DNA of 64,000 bases from an uncultured cyanobacterium (GCA_903823115.1 CAIJRN010000011.1:45865-109864); one strand, 5' to 3'. Shown: positions 42,207 to 53,666, numbered from the stretch's first letter. Program-made: numbers and translations. Notes: a model not told the origin generated them from the letters alone.

Positions 42207-44117
42207 ATGGCCATGGCCACCTGGAAGGTTCTTGCCACGACCCTTGGCCGTGCTGCACCACTGCTTGCCGCTCCCCTGCTCGCGGCGGCCGCGAGCGCAG
42301 CTCCGCTGGCGACATCTCCATGGGCGGTGCCACCGCCGCCGCCGCCCCTGCTGGAGAGCCCGGGGCCCGCTCCCCGGCAGCAGCCTGCGGCAATCCGAAC
42401 GGCCCTTCCCAGCGGTGCGGGGCTCCAGCAGGGCCACCGGCTGCGGATCAATGGACGCGCCCAGCAGGCCGCCTGGCTGCGACAACCGCCTGACGCGGGC
42501 CGGGCCGAGCAGCTCTGGCTGCCCCTGGAGGTGCTGCAGGCCCAACTGGGGTTCAACAGCAGCAGCCGGGCCGATGGCAGCCTGTCTCTGGGTTGGTATG
42601 GCCAGGAGTTGATCGTGCCGGCGGCCGGCCAACGCAGCCTGGGTGATGAGGTGGCGGTGGAGGTGGCGGGCCTGCTGGAGGCGGTGGGCGTCAGCCGCAG
42701 CAGCCGCGGCGACACCCTGGAGCTGCAGCTTCCGCCAGCGCGCCTGCTGCAGGTGCGGGCGGCCCGTCAGCCCGGCCAGCGACGGATTGTGCTCGATCTC
42801 GACGGGCCGGCCGTTGTGCGCAGCAGTGAGGAAGGCCTGGAACTGGGGCTGTTGAGCAGCAGCGGCCAACAGGCCGAGCTGAGCCAGCGGGGCCTGGGGG
42901 TGCGCCAAGACCCCCAGGGGCTGGTGCTGAGCACCGCATCCGGAGCGAGGGCCAGCCACGTCCTCACCCTGGCCAATCCCAGCCGGGTGGTGATCGACCT
43001 GCCTGGAGAAGGCCCCCCGCCCAGCGCCAACCTGGCTCCGCCGCGCTTCGATCCAAGGCTCCTGGCCCTGCTCGGCAAAGACCTTCGCTGGGACCGCCAG
43101 GTGCTGCGCCTGGGCAGCCTCAGTTTCAAGCTGAATCGGGTCAGCCTCGATCCCCGCTCGGGGCCTCTGGAACTCCAACCCCTGAGCCGCGGCGGCAGCA
43201 TGGAGGGGCTGAGTTCCCTCACCGACCTGGCCCAGCGCTCCGATGCCCTGGTGGCCATCAACGGCGGTTTCTTCAACCGGGTTCGGCGCCTGCCCCTGGG
43301 CGCCCTGCGCCAACAGGGGCACTGGTTGTCCGGTCCGATCCTGAACCGGGGGGCCGTGGGCTGGGAGAGCCGCAGTGTGCCCCAATTCGGCAGGCTGCAA
43401 CTCCAGGAATGGCTGCTTGACCGCAGGGGCCAGCGCTGGCCTGTTCAGGTCGTCAACAGTGGCTACGTGCAGCGAGGCCTCAGCCGCTACACCAGCGACT
43501 GGGGCCCCTGGTACCGCGCCCTCAGCAACGGCGAAAGCGGCCTGCTGCTGCGCGATGGCGTGGTGATGCAACGCTTCGACGCCGCTCGCCTGGCGGCCGG
43601 GGTGTCCCTGGCCCCCGGCGACATGGTGCTGGTGGGCCGAGCGGGCACCGAGCTGCCCTGGCTGGAAGGCGAACACCTGAGCCTGGACTCGCGCCCGAGT
43701 GATCCAGTGGGCCTGGCCAGCAACGTGCTGGGGGGTGGGCCCTTGCTGCTGCTGAACGGGCGGCTGGTGCTGAATGGAACCGCCGAGGGATTCGGCGCCG
43801 CTTTCCTGAGCCAGGGCGCCCCCCGCACCGTGATCGGCAGCGACGGCACCAGGATCGAGCTGATCACCCTTGAAGGGGTGGATCAGGAGGGCCCGACCCT
43901 GGCCGAGACGGCGGCGCTGCTGCAGGGCCTGGGCCTGAAAGACGCCCTCAACCTCGATGGCGGCAGTTCCACCGGCCTGGTGATGGGCGGTGCCCATACC
44001 GTCAAGGGCCGCGGTGTGGCCGGCGCCGTGCACAACGGTCTGGGGTTGGTGCCGAGCAGCGGCCAGGCCTTCGGCGCTGGGGCAGGCGCCAGCGGGAGCA
44101 GCCTGGCCGGCAACTGA
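42207..44117 (+). CDS. Secreted phosphodiester glycosidase family protein
   Basis: 636 residues. Signal peptide (residues ~1-32, ending ASAA) and a poly-Pro stretch (43-48). Residues ~75-190 look like a copper-amine-oxidase-N/stalk-type domain (LRINGRAQQAAWLRQ, WLPLEVLQAQLGF); an AMIN-like beta segment may follow (RRIVLDLDGPAVV). The C-terminal ~300 residues are a NAGPA-type phosphodiester glycosidase: INGGFF near 350, then LNLDGGSSTGLVM near 581. Such proteins act on exopolysaccharide or cell-wall phosphodiesters in the periplasm. Divergent from gltB. Confidence 0.85.
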   Translation: MAMATWKVLATTLGRAAPLLAAPLLAAAASAAPLATSPWAVPPPPPPLLESPGPAPRQQPAAIRTALPSGAGLQQGHRLRINGRAQQAAWLRQPPDAGRAEQLWLPLEVLQAQLGFNSSSRADGSLSLGWYGQELIVPAAGQRSLGDEVAVEVAGLLEAVGVSRSSRGDTLELQLPPARLLQVRAARQPGQRRIVLDLDGPAVVRSSEEGLELGLLSSSGQQAELSQRGLGVRQDPQGLVLSTASGARASHVLTLANPSRVVIDLPGEGPPPSANLAPPRFDPRLLALLGKDLRWDRQVLRLGSLSFKLNRVSLDPRSGPLELQPLSRGGSMEGLSSLTDLAQRSDALVAINGGFFNRVRRLPLGALRQQGHWLSGPILNRGAVGWESRSVPQFGRLQLQEWLLDRRGQRWPVQVVNSGYVQRGLSRYTSDWGPWYRALSNGESGLLLRDGVVMQRFDAARLAAGVSLAPGDMVLVGRAGTELPWLEGEHLSLDSRPSDPVGLASNVLGGGPLLLLNGRLVLNGTAEGFGAAFLSQGAPRTVIGSDGTRIELITLEGVDQEGPTLAETAALLQGLGLKDALNLDGGSSTGLVMGGAHTVKGRGVAGAVHNGLGLVPSSGQAFGAGAGASGSSLAGN

Positions 44118-44146
44118 CAGACTGCCAACCTGCTGCAGCAACCACC

Positions 44147-44503
44147 GTGCCCAGGGGCCACAGCCTGCGCATCACCGCCGCCGCCGCCGCCGAGCTCTGC
44201 CGTCAGGCGGCCGTGGCCGGCACGCCGGGGCTGATGCACATCGACCTGCTCGATGGCAGCTGTGAACGCTGGACCATCCGCCTGCGCCCAGGCCATCTCG
44301 CCGGCACCCCCGTGGCCCGCGCCGATGGCGTCACCCTCTATGCCCCGCTCCCCCAGCTGGCGCTGCTCACCGGCCTGCAGCTGGACTACAAGGGCGACCT
44401 CAGCGGCGGCGGCTTCCTCGTGCGCCCCGGCGAGGACGTGCGCAGCTGTGCCTGCGGAGCCGCCTTCAGCCGCGGCCCTAGAGGGGGGACGGCGGGGCAG
44501 TAA
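44147..44503 (+). CDS. IscA/HesB-family iron-sulfur assembly protein (divergent)
   Basis: 118 residues from GTG 44147, the only start near the previous stop. The family shows a Cys near residue 39 (LLDGSCERW) and C-terminal CACG (RSCACGAAF), matching the three-Cys A-type carrier pattern, and DLSGGGFLVRPGED resembles the segment before the CxC. The central region is less conserved than in IscA, SufA or ErpA, so it may be a specialised carrier. It lies directly upstream of rpsL. Confidence 0.8.
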   Translation: MPRGHSLRITAAAAAELCRQAAVAGTPGLMHIDLLDGSCERWTIRLRPGHLAGTPVARADGVTLYAPLPQLALLTGLQLDYKGDLSGGGFLVRPGEDVRSCACGAAFSRGPRGGTAGQ

Positions 44504-44523
44504 GGTGACGGATTGTCGAAATC

Positions 44524-44553
44524 GGTCGGTTGCCCGACCTGTTCGCACCGACC
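44524..44553 (+). promoter_or_regulatory. Alternative hairpins in rpsL leader
   Basis: GGTCGG (44524-44529) can pair with CCGACC at 44534-44539 (TTGC tetraloop) or with an identical CCGACC at 44548-44553. The two pairings exclude each other. They lie 18-47 bases before the rpsL ATG, where str-operon control would act. Confidence 0.4.
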
Positions 44554-44570
44554 AGACCTGACGGCCCTCG

Positions 44571-44945
44571 ATGCCCACCATCCAGCAGCTGATCCGCACC
44601 GAGCGGCAGCGTCTCACCCGCAAGACGAAATCGCCAGCCCTGCGCTCCTGCCCGGAGCGGCGTGGCGTGTGCACCCGTGTGTACACCTCCACGCCGAAGA
44701 AGCCCAACTCGGCCCTGCGCAAGGTTGCCCGCGTGCGGCTCACCTCCGGTTTTGAGGTCACGGCCTACATCCCCGGCATCGGCCACAACCTCCAGGAGCA
44801 CTCCGTGGTGCTGATCCGGGGCGGCCGAGTCAAGGATCTCCCTGGGGTGCGCTACCACATCATCCGGGGCACCCTCGACACCGCCGGTGTCAAGGATCGT
44901 CGCCAGTCCCGTTCCAAATACGGCGCCAAGACACCCAAGTCCTGA
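44571..44945 (+). CDS. rpsL: 30S ribosomal protein S12
   Basis: 124 residues. [26 protein letters not shown] and [16 protein letters not shown] are S12 signatures; the Lys residues at the streptomycin-relevant sites are wild type (PKKPNS and GRVKDLPG). First gene of the str operon rpsL-rpsG-fusA-tuf-rpsJ. rpsG follows after 71 bases. Confidence 0.97.
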   Translation: MPTIQQLIRTERQRLTRKTKSPALRSCPERRGVCTRVYTSTPKKPNSALRKVARVRLTSGFEVTAYIPGIGHNLQEHSVVLIRGGRVKDLPGVRYHIIRGTLDTAGVKDRRQSRSKYGAKTPKS

Positions 44946-45016
44946 TGAGCCGGATCCCGATCCCGGGATCCTGCGCCGCCTAGCCCCGACTCCCCCGCCT
45001 TTTCCCTTCCCGTTCC

Positions 45017-45487
45017 ATGTCCCGCCGCAACGCCGCCGAGAAGCGCCCGGTCCTGCCGGATCCCCAGTTCAACAGCCGCCTGGCCTCGATGATCGTGGCC
45101 CGGCTGATGAAGCATGGCAAAAAATCCACGGCCCAACGGATCCTCTCGGATGCCTTCAGCCTGATCAACGACCGCACCGGCGTCGATCCGCTTGAACTGT
45201 TCGAAACGGCCGTCCGCAATGCCACCCCCTTGGTGGAAGTGCGAGCTCGCCGGGTCGGCGGCGCCACCTATCAGGTGCCGATGGAAGTCCGTCAGGACCG
45301 TGGCACCGCCATGGCCCTGCGCTGGCTGGTCAACTTCTCGCGCGCCCGCAATGGTCGCTCCATGGCCCAGAAACTGGCCGGCGAACTGATGGATGCGGCC
45401 AACGAAGCCGGCAGCGCCGTTCGCAAGCGGGAAGAGACCCACAAGATGGCCGAGGCCAACAAGGCCTTTGCCCATTACCGCTATTGA
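45017..45487 (+). CDS. rpsG: 30S ribosomal protein S7
   Basis: 156 residues. [18 protein letters not shown] and the [15 protein letters not shown] segment are characteristic. S7 nucleates the 30S head and, in E. coli, represses str-operon translation. A hairpin follows its stop. Confidence 0.97.
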   Translation: MSRRNAAEKRPVLPDPQFNSRLASMIVARLMKHGKKSTAQRILSDAFSLINDRTGVDPLELFETAVRNATPLVEVRARRVGGATYQVPMEVRQDRGTAMALRWLVNFSRARNGRSMAQKLAGELMDAANEAGSAVRKREETHKMAEANKAFAHYRY

Positions 45488-45495
45488 GCCCGGCG

Positions 45496-45525
45496 GGAAG
45501 CGACTGCCCTGACGGCAACGCTTCC
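45496..45525 (+). promoter_or_regulatory. Hairpin between rpsG and fusA
   Basis: GGAAGCG (45496-45502) pairs with CGCTTCC (45519-45525); inside, TGCC and GGCA can add a second stem. It is followed by CCCTC rather than T's, so attenuation or processing is more likely than full termination. AT-rich sequence after it (45550-45580) could hold a fusA promoter. Confidence 0.45.
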
Positions 45526-45599
45526 CCCTCAGAGCACAGCGAAGGCTGGTCTGTAAAGTAATGTTCGCTTTTTATTGACCCCACCCGGAGAACTCGTCA

Positions 45600-47675
45600 G
45601 TGGCCCGCGCCTACCCCCTCGACCGCGTCAGAAATATCGGGATCGCCGCCCACATTGACGCGGGCAAAACCACCACCACCGAACGGATTCTTTTTTATTC
45701 AGGTGTGGTCCACAAGATGGGTGAGGTGCACGACGGAGCCGCCGTCACCGACTGGATGGAACAGGAGCGAGAGCGTGGTATCACCATCACCGCGGCCGCC
45801 ATTTCCACCAGCTGGAAAGACAACCGCATCAATATCATTGATACCCCTGGACACGTCGACTTCACCATTGAGGTGGAGCGCTCGATGCGTGTCCTCGACG
45901 GCGTGGTGGCCGTGTTCTGCGCCGTGGGTGGGGTCCAGCCCCAGTCGGAAACGGTCTGGCGCCAGGCCGACCGCTACAACGTGCCCCGCATCGTGTTCGT
46001 CAACAAGATGGACCGCACGGGCGCGAACTTCCTCAAGGTCTACGAGCAGATCAAGGACCGCCTCAAGGCCAACGCCGCTCCCATCCAGCTGCCGATCGGC
46101 GCGGAAGGCGACCTCAAGGGCATCATCGACCTGGTTCGCAACAAAGCGATCGTCTACACCAATGATCTCGGTACCGACATCATTGAAGAGGAAGTTCCCG
46201 ACACCATGAGGGACGAAGTCGACTTGTGGCGCGACAAGTTGATGGAAACCGTCGCCGAGAACGACGAAGAGCTGCTGGATGCCTACCTGGAAAATGGCGA
46301 ACTCACCGAAGCTCAGCTGATCAAAGGCATTCGGGAAGGCGTCGTCAGGCACGGCTTGGTGCCGATCCTGTGCGGCTCCGCCTTCAAGAACAAAGGAGTT
46401 CAGTTGGTGCTGGATGCAGTCATCGACTATCTTCCCGCCCCCGTCGACGTGCCGCCGATCACCGGCCTGCTGCCGGACGGCACCGAGGCCACCCGTGCCT
46501 GCGACGACAACGCTCCCTTCAGCGCCCTGGCGTTCAAGGTGATGGCCGATCCCTATGGCAAGCTCACCTTCATTCGGATGTATAGCGGCGTGCTGCAGAA
46601 GGGCAGCTACGTGATGAACTCCACCAAGGACAAGAAAGAGCGCATCTCCCGCCTGATCCTGCTCAAAGCCGACGACCGCGAAGAGGTGGACGAACTGCGG
46701 GCCGGCGATCTCGGCGCCGTGCTGGGACTGAAGGACACCACCACCGGGGACACCCTGTGCGTCGACACTGATCCGATCATCCTGGAGTCCCTGTTCATCC
46801 CCGAGCCGGTGATTTCGGTAGCTGTTGAGCCGAAGACCAAAGGCGACATGGAGAAGCTCTCCAAGGCCCTGCAATCACTCTCCGAAGAAGATCCAACCTT
46901 CCGGGTCTCCACCGATCCCGAAACCAGCCAGACCGTGATCGCCGGCATGGGCGAACTGCACCTGGAGATCCTGGTCGATCGCATGCTGCGCGAATTCAAA
47001 GTGGAGGCCAACATCGGCGCTCCGCAGGTTTCCTATCGCGAAACGATTCGCGCCAGCGCCAAAGGCGAAGGCAAGTTTGCCCGCCAGACCGGCGGCAAGG
47101 GCCAATACGGCCACGTGGTGATCGAAATGCAGCCCGGCGAGCCGGGTACAGGGTTCGTATTCGTCAACAAGATTGTTGGCGGCATCGTTCCCAAGGAGTA
47201 CATCGGACCGGCGGAAGCCGGCATGAAGGAAACCTGCCAATCCGGCGTGATTGCTGGTTTCCCGATGATCGATGTCAGGGTCACCATGGTCGATGGCTCC
47301 TACCACGACGTCGACTCTTCGGAAATGGCGTTCAAGATCGCCGGCTCCCTGGCCTTCAAAGATGGCGTCAAGAAGTGCAACCCCGTGCTTCTCGAGCCGA
47401 TGATGAAGGTGGAGGTTGAGGTTCCCGAGGATTACCTCGGTTCCGTCATCGGAGATCTCTCCTCCCGCCGTGGCCAGGTTGAAGGCCAGTCCGTCGACAA
47501 CGGACAGTCCAAGGTCCAGTCCAAGGTGCCTCTGGCCGAGATGTTCGGCTACGCCACCCAGCTCCGATCCATGACCCAGGGTCGGGGTATTTTCTCAATG
47601 GAGTTCAGCCACTACGAGGAGGTTCCTCGCAACGTCGCTGAAGCCATCATCTCCAAGAATCAGGGCAATTCCTGA
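45600..47675 (+). CDS. fusA: Elongation factor G
   Basis: 691 residues from GTG 45600 ([20 protein letters not shown]). G1 [13 protein letters not shown], switch [11 protein letters not shown], and NKMDRTGAN as the guanine motif; domains II-V follow. The ribosomal translocase GTPase. Downstream of rpsG by 112 bases and upstream of tuf by 42. Confidence 0.97.
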   Translation: MARAYPLDRVRNIGIAAHIDAGKTTTTERILFYSGVVHKMGEVHDGAAVTDWMEQERERGITITAAAISTSWKDNRINIIDTPGHVDFTIEVERSMRVLDGVVAVFCAVGGVQPQSETVWRQADRYNVPRIVFVNKMDRTGANFLKVYEQIKDRLKANAAPIQLPIGAEGDLKGIIDLVRNKAIVYTNDLGTDIIEEEVPDTMRDEVDLWRDKLMETVAENDEELLDAYLENGELTEAQLIKGIREGVVRHGLVPILCGSAFKNKGVQLVLDAVIDYLPAPVDVPPITGLLPDGTEATRACDDNAPFSALAFKVMADPYGKLTFIRMYSGVLQKGSYVMNSTKDKKERISRLILLKADDREEVDELRAGDLGAVLGLKDTTTGDTLCVDTDPIILESLFIPEPVISVAVEPKTKGDMEKLSKALQSLSEEDPTFRVSTDPETSQTVIAGMGELHLEILVDRMLREFKVEANIGAPQVSYRETIRASAKGEGKFARQTGGKGQYGHVVIEMQPGEPGTGFVFVNKIVGGIVPKEYIGPAEAGMKETCQSGVIAGFPMIDVRVTMVDGSYHDVDSSEMAFKIAGSLAFKDGVKKCNPVLLEPMMKVEVEVPEDYLGSVIGDLSSRRGQVEGQSVDNGQSKVQSKVPLAEMFGYATQLRSMTQGRGIFSMEFSHYEEVPRNVAEAIISKNQGNS

Positions 47676-47717
47676 TCTTCCCAACCACCCAACCAACAAC
47701 CCCGATTCTTTCCTTCC

Positions 47718-48947
<1,230 letters not shown>

Positions 48948-48981
48948 TCCGGTTCGGATCAACTCGCTGATCTAAGTTCAA

Positions 48982-49010
48982 GGGGTGGGGTCCGCTCGGC
49001 TTCCCACCCC
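48982..49010 (+). terminator. Stem-loop after tuf
   Basis: GGGGTGGG (48982-48989) and CCCACCCC (49003-49010) flank a 13-base loop and are followed by GTTTCCC. It may be a partial terminator that lowers rpsJ relative to tuf. Confidence 0.55.
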
Positions 49011-49154
49011 GTTTCCCAAGGCTCCATCAGGCCTTGAGCACCTCGACAACCGGGCACCCCGGCTCGATCTCCACCCTTGAGAAGCCAGGGCCCTGTGTGC
49101 CTCCGGCTTCCTCACCCTGCGCGGTGATCCCAGCGCCCCTTTCCGTATTTCGCC

Positions 49155-49475
49155 ATGTCCACCGCCATCGCTCAGCAGAAGATCCGCATCCGTCTGAAGG
49201 CGTTTGATCGCCGCATGCTGGATCTGTCCTGCGAAAAGATCATTGAAACCGCCGACCACACGGCCGCGACAGCGATCGGTCCGATTCCTCTGCCCACGAA
49301 GCGCAAGATCTACTGCGTGCTGCGCTCGCCCCACGTGGACAAGGACTCCCGCGAGCACTTTGAAACCCGCACCCATCGCCGGATCATCGACATCTACAGC
49401 CCGAGCGCCAAGACGATCGACGCCCTGATGAAGCTGGACCTGCCCAGCGGCGTCGACATCGAAGTCAAGCTCTGA
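49155..49475 (+). CDS. rpsJ: 30S ribosomal protein S10
   Basis: 106 residues. [26 protein letters not shown] and [26 protein letters not shown], read in parts, are S10 signatures. S10 belongs to the 30S head and doubles as NusE in antitermination. Its place after tuf rather than before rplC is the cyanobacterial/plastid arrangement. The 207-base gap from tuf holds a hairpin. Confidence 0.97.
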   Translation: MSTAIAQQKIRIRLKAFDRRMLDLSCEKIIETADHTAATAIGPIPLPTKRKIYCVLRSPHVDKDSREHFETRTHRRIIDIYSPSAKTIDALMKLDLPSGVDIEVKL

Positions 49476-49929
49476 GACCTGGCCCCAGTGGCGCTGCGCT
49501 TTGGCAGCACTCCCTGGGGCTTCAGCCCAGCAACTCCAGACTGCTGCGAACAGTCCAGCGATTCAGCCGCGGCGAACCGGAGCTCCGAAGCATGGCCTTC
49601 AGTGCGATGGCTGGGGCCCTGCAGCTCTCAACCCCACGCGTCACTGCGGCGATTCAGTCAGGGCGAGCTTGAGTCTCAGCCGTCCCCCCGCAGCTTTGGG
49701 CGCCAAGCTCCAGCCACAGCACCCTGCTGGCTTCTGGCCTTCCCAGATGCTCGCTTCTGAGGGGCTTGACTGCGCTGCGACACCGGTCCCAGATCTGCCG
49801 GGGCCGGATTGTTCTTTCTAGGATTCATGCCAACATCGGCGCCGACTCGTTGCGTTCCCTGATCCGCTCTCCCCATCGCTGGGGCCAACCAGGTCCATGC
49901 ACCGGTGCCCCAGGCGGCACCCTGCAGGC
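49476..49929. other. Intergenic region after rpsJ
   Basis: 454 bases with no convincing gene. Open frames 49488-49760 and 49501-49821 overlap in different frames, lack ribosome sites and have no recognisable domain. No clear terminator was seen for rpsJ. Confidence 0.5.
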
Positions 49930-50604
49930 GTGAGCGACCTTGCTGTGCGGGAACTACCGCTGTTCCCCTTGCCGGATGTGGTGCTCTTCCCGCAGGAGGT
50001 ATTGCCGCTGCACATCTTTGAGCCCAGGTATCGCATGATGCTGCGCACGGTGATGGCCGAAGATCGCCGCTTCGGCGTTGTGCGCTGGGATCCCCAGGAG
50101 AAGCAGATGGCGGGAGTGGGTTGCTGCGCCGAAATCCTGCACTGCCAGAACCAGGAGGACGACCGCAGCAACATCGTCACGATGGGACAGCAGCGTTTTC
50201 GTGTGCTCGACATTGTGCGCGATGCGCCCTTTCGGGTCGGCCTGGTCAGCTGGATCGAAGATGAAATCAGTGACAGCCACGACGAGCTGGAAACCCTGAC
50301 CAACGACGTCTCCCAGGCCCTTCGCGATGTGGTGGAACTCACCGGCAAGTTGATCGGCAAACCCTCCTCCCTGCCCGCTGATCTGCCCGATCTGCCCAGG
50401 GAGCTCTCCTTCTGGATCGGCGCCCATCTGGGGGGGCCGGTGGCCGACCATCAGCAGGCCCTGCTGGAGATCACCGACACGGGTGAACGGCTGCGCCAGG
50501 AATACGAGCTGCTCGACGAGACGCGACGCCAGCTGGCGGCACGCACCGTGCTCAAGGACACGTTCACCTCCCTGGATGAAGACGGCGCAGGGGGCCGGGA
50601 GTGA
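49930..50604 (+). CDS. LON peptidase substrate-binding domain protein
   Basis: 224 residues from GTG 49930 (MSDLAVRELPLFPLPDVVLFPQEVLPLHIFEPRYR, cited here in part). The upstream in-frame ATG 49897 adds Arg/Pro/His residues that do not resemble the family. LPLHIFEPRYR and the VTMGQQRFRV segment mark the Lon N-terminal (LON/PUA-like) domain; no AAA or protease domain follows, so it is a stand-alone LON protein of unknown role. Its TGA overlaps the next GTG as GTGA. Confidence 0.9.
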   Translation: MSDLAVRELPLFPLPDVVLFPQEVLPLHIFEPRYRMMLRTVMAEDRRFGVVRWDPQEKQMAGVGCCAEILHCQNQEDDRSNIVTMGQQRFRVLDIVRDAPFRVGLVSWIEDEISDSHDELETLTNDVSQALRDVVELTGKLIGKPSSLPADLPDLPRELSFWIGAHLGGPVADHQQALLEITDTGERLRQEYELLDETRRQLAARTVLKDTFTSLDEDGAGGRE

Positions 50605-51578
50605 GGCTCGGCGCCAACCCGCAGGCCTGGCTGCTGCTGTCCCTGCTGCTCGGGCTGACCCTGGTGGCCCTGGTGATCTGGCTGCGCCGCAACCGCCGAT
50701 TCGTTGGAACGGCCACCGTGGCTGACGCCTACGACCGCTGGACCGCCGACAGGCTGCTGGAGAATCTCTGGGGCGACCATGTGCACCTGGGGCACTACGG
50801 CGATCCCTCCGGCCCGCGCGACTTTCGCGCCGCCAAGGTGGCGTTCGTGCATGAACTGGTCCGCTGGAGCGGCCTGGACCAATTGCCACCAGGTTCCAGG
50901 GTGCTGGATGTGGGCTGCGGCATCGGTGGCAGTGCCCGCATCCTCGCCCGCGACTACGGCTTTGACGTGCTGGCCATCAGCATCAGTCCTGGCCAGATCA
51001 CCAGGGCCCGCGAGCTCACCCCCGACACCTTGGCTCACTGCCAATTCGCCGTGATGGATGCCCTGGCCCTGGAGCTGCCGGATGGCAACAGCACTCAAGG
51101 CTTCGATGCCGTCTGGAGTGTGGAGGCCGGCCCGCACATGCCCGACAAGCAGCGCTATGCCGATGAACTGCTGCGGGTGCTCCGGCCCGGCGGTCTGCTG
51201 GCGGTGGCCGACTGGAACCGACGCGATCCGGCGGATGGGAGCATGAGCCGTCGCGAGCGCTGGGTGATGCGCCAGTTGCTCGACCAATGGGCCCACCCCG
51301 AGTTCGCCAGTATCCGCTCCCTCCAGCAGAACCTGGAGCAGAGCCCCTGGGCCGGCGGCATGACCGTCGAGACAGGCGACTGGACCGGTGCCACCCAGCC
51401 CTCCTGGCTCGACTCGATCCTCGAGGGTCTGCGCCGCCCTGCCGCCGTCCTGGGGCTGGGCCCAGCTGCCGTGCTGCAGGGACTGAGGGAAACACCCACC
51501 CTGCTGCTGATGGACTGGGCCTTTCGCAGTGGTCTGATGCAGTTCGGCGTGTTCCGAGGCCGCAAACCAGGGGCCTGA
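50601..51578 (+). CDS. MPBQ/MSBQ methyltransferase (Sll0418-like)
   Basis: 325 residues from GTG 50601. A membrane helix (about 8-28) is followed by ADAYDRWT, WGDHVHLGHYGDP, the SAM motif VLDVGCGIGGSARIL (about 101-115), VWSVEAGPHMPDK and VMRQLLDQWAHPEFASI. This pattern matches Synechocystis Sll0418, which methylates 2-methyl-6-phytyl- and solanesyl-benzoquinol for tocopherol and plastoquinone in the inner/thylakoid membrane. Coupled by GTGA overlap to the LON-domain gene. Assignment is from remembered similarity. Confidence 0.85.
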   Translation: MRLGANPQAWLLLSLLLGLTLVALVIWLRRNRRFVGTATVADAYDRWTADRLLENLWGDHVHLGHYGDPSGPRDFRAAKVAFVHELVRWSGLDQLPPGSRVLDVGCGIGGSARILARDYGFDVLAISISPGQITRARELTPDTLAHCQFAVMDALALELPDGNSTQGFDAVWSVEAGPHMPDKQRYADELLRVLRPGGLLAVADWNRRDPADGSMSRRERWVMRQLLDQWAHPEFASIRSLQQNLEQSPWAGGMTVETGDWTGATQPSWLDSILEGLRRPAAVLGLGPAAVLQGLRETPTLLLMDWAFRSGLMQFGVFRGRKPGA

Positions 51579-51599
51579 GCCCAACGCAGGCCCAAAGGC

Positions 51600-52445
51600 T
51601 CAGGCCGCTGGCTGCTCAAGGGCCAGATTCGTGAGCGGATAGGCACCGAACAGGGCCAGATGCTCGCAAAGGGGCTGAAGCTCGGCCAGAGCCTGTTCGA
51701 GCGGCTCCGCACCCTGGGCCAGCTCGAGATCGACGAAAAAGATGTATTCCCCCATCTCCCGCTTGGAGGGCCGCGATTCAATGCGGCTCATGTTCAGCCC
51801 CTGCTGGGCAAAGCAACCCAGGGCCTGCAGCAACGCCCCGGGTTGATTGGAATGCAGCGAGAAGGCCAGGCTGGCCAGAGGTCCCTCCTTGAGACGGGAG
51901 CCACGACGCAGCAACAGGAAACGGGTGCAATTGCCGGCCACATCGTTGATCGGATAATCCAGCACCTCGAGACCGTGCTCCGCCGCCGCCTCCCGTGAGG
52001 CGATCGCGGCGCGGAAGCGACTGCCTCGCACCATCCGGGCCGCCTCGGCGGTGGAACTGGTGGGCAGCTGCAGGGCACTGGGGAGATGATCCGCCAACCA
52101 CTGACTGCACTGGGCCAGGGCCTGGGGATGGGAGAGCACCTCGCTGACCCCCTCCACCGGGCCACTGCCGACCAGGGCATGACGGATCGGCAGCACCAGG
52201 GCGTGGGCCACCGCCAGCTCTCCATGCTCCCAGAGGGCATCGAGACAGGCGGTCACGCCCCCTTCCACCGAGTTCTCCACCGGCACCACCGCCGCCTCGC
52301 ACTGGCCGGCGGCCAGGGCCTGAATCACGGCACGGATGCCCTGCTGAGGCACATAGAGCACGTCGGCGAAGCGCTCCAGCTCCGCCAGCTTCCGGGCCGC
52401 CTGCTCGCCGTAGGTGCCGACGGGACCGAGGAAGGCAAGACGCAT
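51600..52445 (-). CDS. pheA: Prephenate dehydratase
   Basis: 281 residues from ATG 52445 ([17 protein letters not shown]); the frame runs to 52481 but the family begins here. VPVENSVEGGV, the catalytic TRF in GNCTRFLLL, and a C-terminal ACT domain (about 195-275) with NQPGALLQAL and ESRPSK, the Phe-binding motif for feedback inhibition. Makes phenylpyruvate. Monofunctional, without chorismate mutase. It converges with the methyltransferase and diverges from the DUF1997 gene. Confidence 0.95.
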   Translation of the reverse strand: MRLAFLGPVGTYGEQAARKLAELERFADVLYVPQQGIRAVIQALAAGQCEAAVVPVENSVEGGVTACLDALWEHGELAVAHALVLPIRHALVGSGPVEGVSEVLSHPQALAQCSQWLADHLPSALQLPTSSTAEAARMVRGSRFRAAIASREAAAEHGLEVLDYPINDVAGNCTRFLLLRRGSRLKEGPLASLAFSLHSNQPGALLQALGCFAQQGLNMSRIESRPSKREMGEYIFFVDLELAQGAEPLEQALAELQPLCEHLALFGAYPLTNLALEQPAA

Positions 52446-52501
52446 GGCGAGAGCGAAGGGAAAGTGGGCCGATAGGATCATGCCCTGCCGGCCAGCTGGT
52501 C

Positions 52502-53014
52502 ATGCCCCTGGCTTTCAGAGCAAGTCAGCAGCTGACGTTACCGATCACCGATTCGAGCGATCGCCTGGCGGCCTACCTCAGCCAGGAAGACCGCGTGGTG
52601 ACAGCCCTGCTCGATCCGCAGCAGCTGGTGACCCTGGGTCGTGGCCACTACCGCTACACGGTGACCCGGGTGCAGGTGTTTCAACTTCAGATCCAGCCGA
52701 TCGTGGAACTGCGGGCCTGTCACCAAGAGGATCGCCTGGAGCTCGAAGCCCTCGACTGCCAGCTGGAGGGCCTCGGGCTGGTGGACGACTTCCAGTTGCA
52801 GCTGCAGTCCTGGCTGCAACCCTCCCCGACCGGCCTGGCCGGGGAGGCCTGCCTGTCGGTCAGCGTCAGCCAGCCGCCGCTATTGAAACTGATTCCCGCC
52901 AGGGTTCTGGAGGCCACGGGCCGCTCGATCCTGGCGGGCATCCTGCTCGGCATTCGCAAGCGGGTGGGCCAGCAGCTGATATCCGACTTTCAGTCCTGGT
53001 GCGGCGATGGCTGA
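52502..53014 (+). CDS. DUF1997 family protein
   Basis: 170 residues. [43 protein letters not shown] (read in parts) and the terminal [20 protein letters not shown] fit the cyanobacterial/plastid DUF1997 family, a lipid-binding-like beta fold of unknown function. No signal peptide. Its 3' end overlaps the converging rnhB by 25 bases. Confidence 0.75.
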   Translation: MPLAFRASQQLTLPITDSSDRLAAYLSQEDRVVTALLDPQQLVTLGRGHYRYTVTRVQVFQLQIQPIVELRACHQEDRLELEALDCQLEGLGLVDDFQLQLQSWLQPSPTGLAGEACLSVSVSQPPLLKLIPARVLEATGRSILAGILLGIRKRVGQQLISDFQSWCGDG

Positions 53015-53658
53015 CCCCTAGGAGACGGAAGCAGGGCGCCCAGGAAACTGAGACGATGCAGGGGCGAAGCGCCGAGCCGCAACAGGCCCTGACGATGCAG
53101 GGCCGTGCCGTAACCGGCGTGACGTTCGAGTCCGTAGCCGGGAAATCGCAACGCCAGCCGGCGGATCAGCGCATCGCGCTCTTCCTTGGCCAGCACACTG
53201 GCGGCAGCGATCGCCCCGCAGCGACTGTCACCGCCAATCAAGGTGACCTGCTCACCGGGCCAGCCACGCAGCGGCAGCACCCCATCGACAATCAACAGAC
53301 CCGGAGCAGCTGGGAGCCGCTGCAGGGCCCGCAGCATCGCCGACTCCGTGGCGGCACGGATGCCAAAACGATCGATCTCCGCGGCACTGGCCTGACCGAT
53401 CCCCCAGGCCGTCGCCTGCTGGTGGATCAGGGGCACCAAGGCCGCTCGGCGCCGGGGTGAGAGCTTCTTGCTGTCGGTGAGACCAGCGGCGGCCAGGCCA
53501 GCAGCAGCCTCAGCGGTGAGCACGACCGCCGCGGCCAGCACCGGGCCGAACAACGCGCCCCGACCGACCTCATCCACCCCGGCACAATCGTGGGGTGGGC
53601 GACCAGCCCAGGGATCAGCGATGGCGTCCTCTGGACTGGTCGACCTTGCTCGGGACAC
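52990..53658 (-). CDS. rnhB: Ribonuclease HII
   Basis: 222 residues. [14 protein letters not shown] holds the first catalytic Asp-Glu, LTDSKKL is conserved, and [16 protein letters not shown] carries a further Asp; [12 protein letters not shown] closes the site. Removes ribonucleotides and RNA primers from DNA. It begins 8 bases after the rne stop, so the two form the usual cyanobacterial rne-rnhB operon. Confidence 0.95.
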   Translation of the reverse strand: MSRARSTSPEDAIADPWAGRPPHDCAGVDEVGRGALFGPVLAAAVVLTAEAAAGLAAAGLTDSKKLSPRRRAALVPLIHQQATAWGIGQASAAEIDRFGIRAATESAMLRALQRLPAAPGLLIVDGVLPLRGWPGEQVTLIGGDSRCGAIAAASVLAKEERDALIRRLALRFPGYGLERHAGYGTALHRQGLLRLGASPLHRLSFLGALLPSPRGQPSPHQD

Positions 53659-53666
53659 GGACGCGT

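Noticed and set aside
41934..44141. 735 extra in-frame codons upstream of gltB
   Set aside because: They are antisense to the phosphodiester glycosidase gene, and GltB must start close to Cys27 for its N-terminal nucleophile; MPHSIPPFWPHR at 41933 fits.
49488..49821. Two overlapping frames after rpsJ
   Set aside because: No ribosome site, Ser/Pro/Ala-rich, different frames over the same bases; most likely non-coding.
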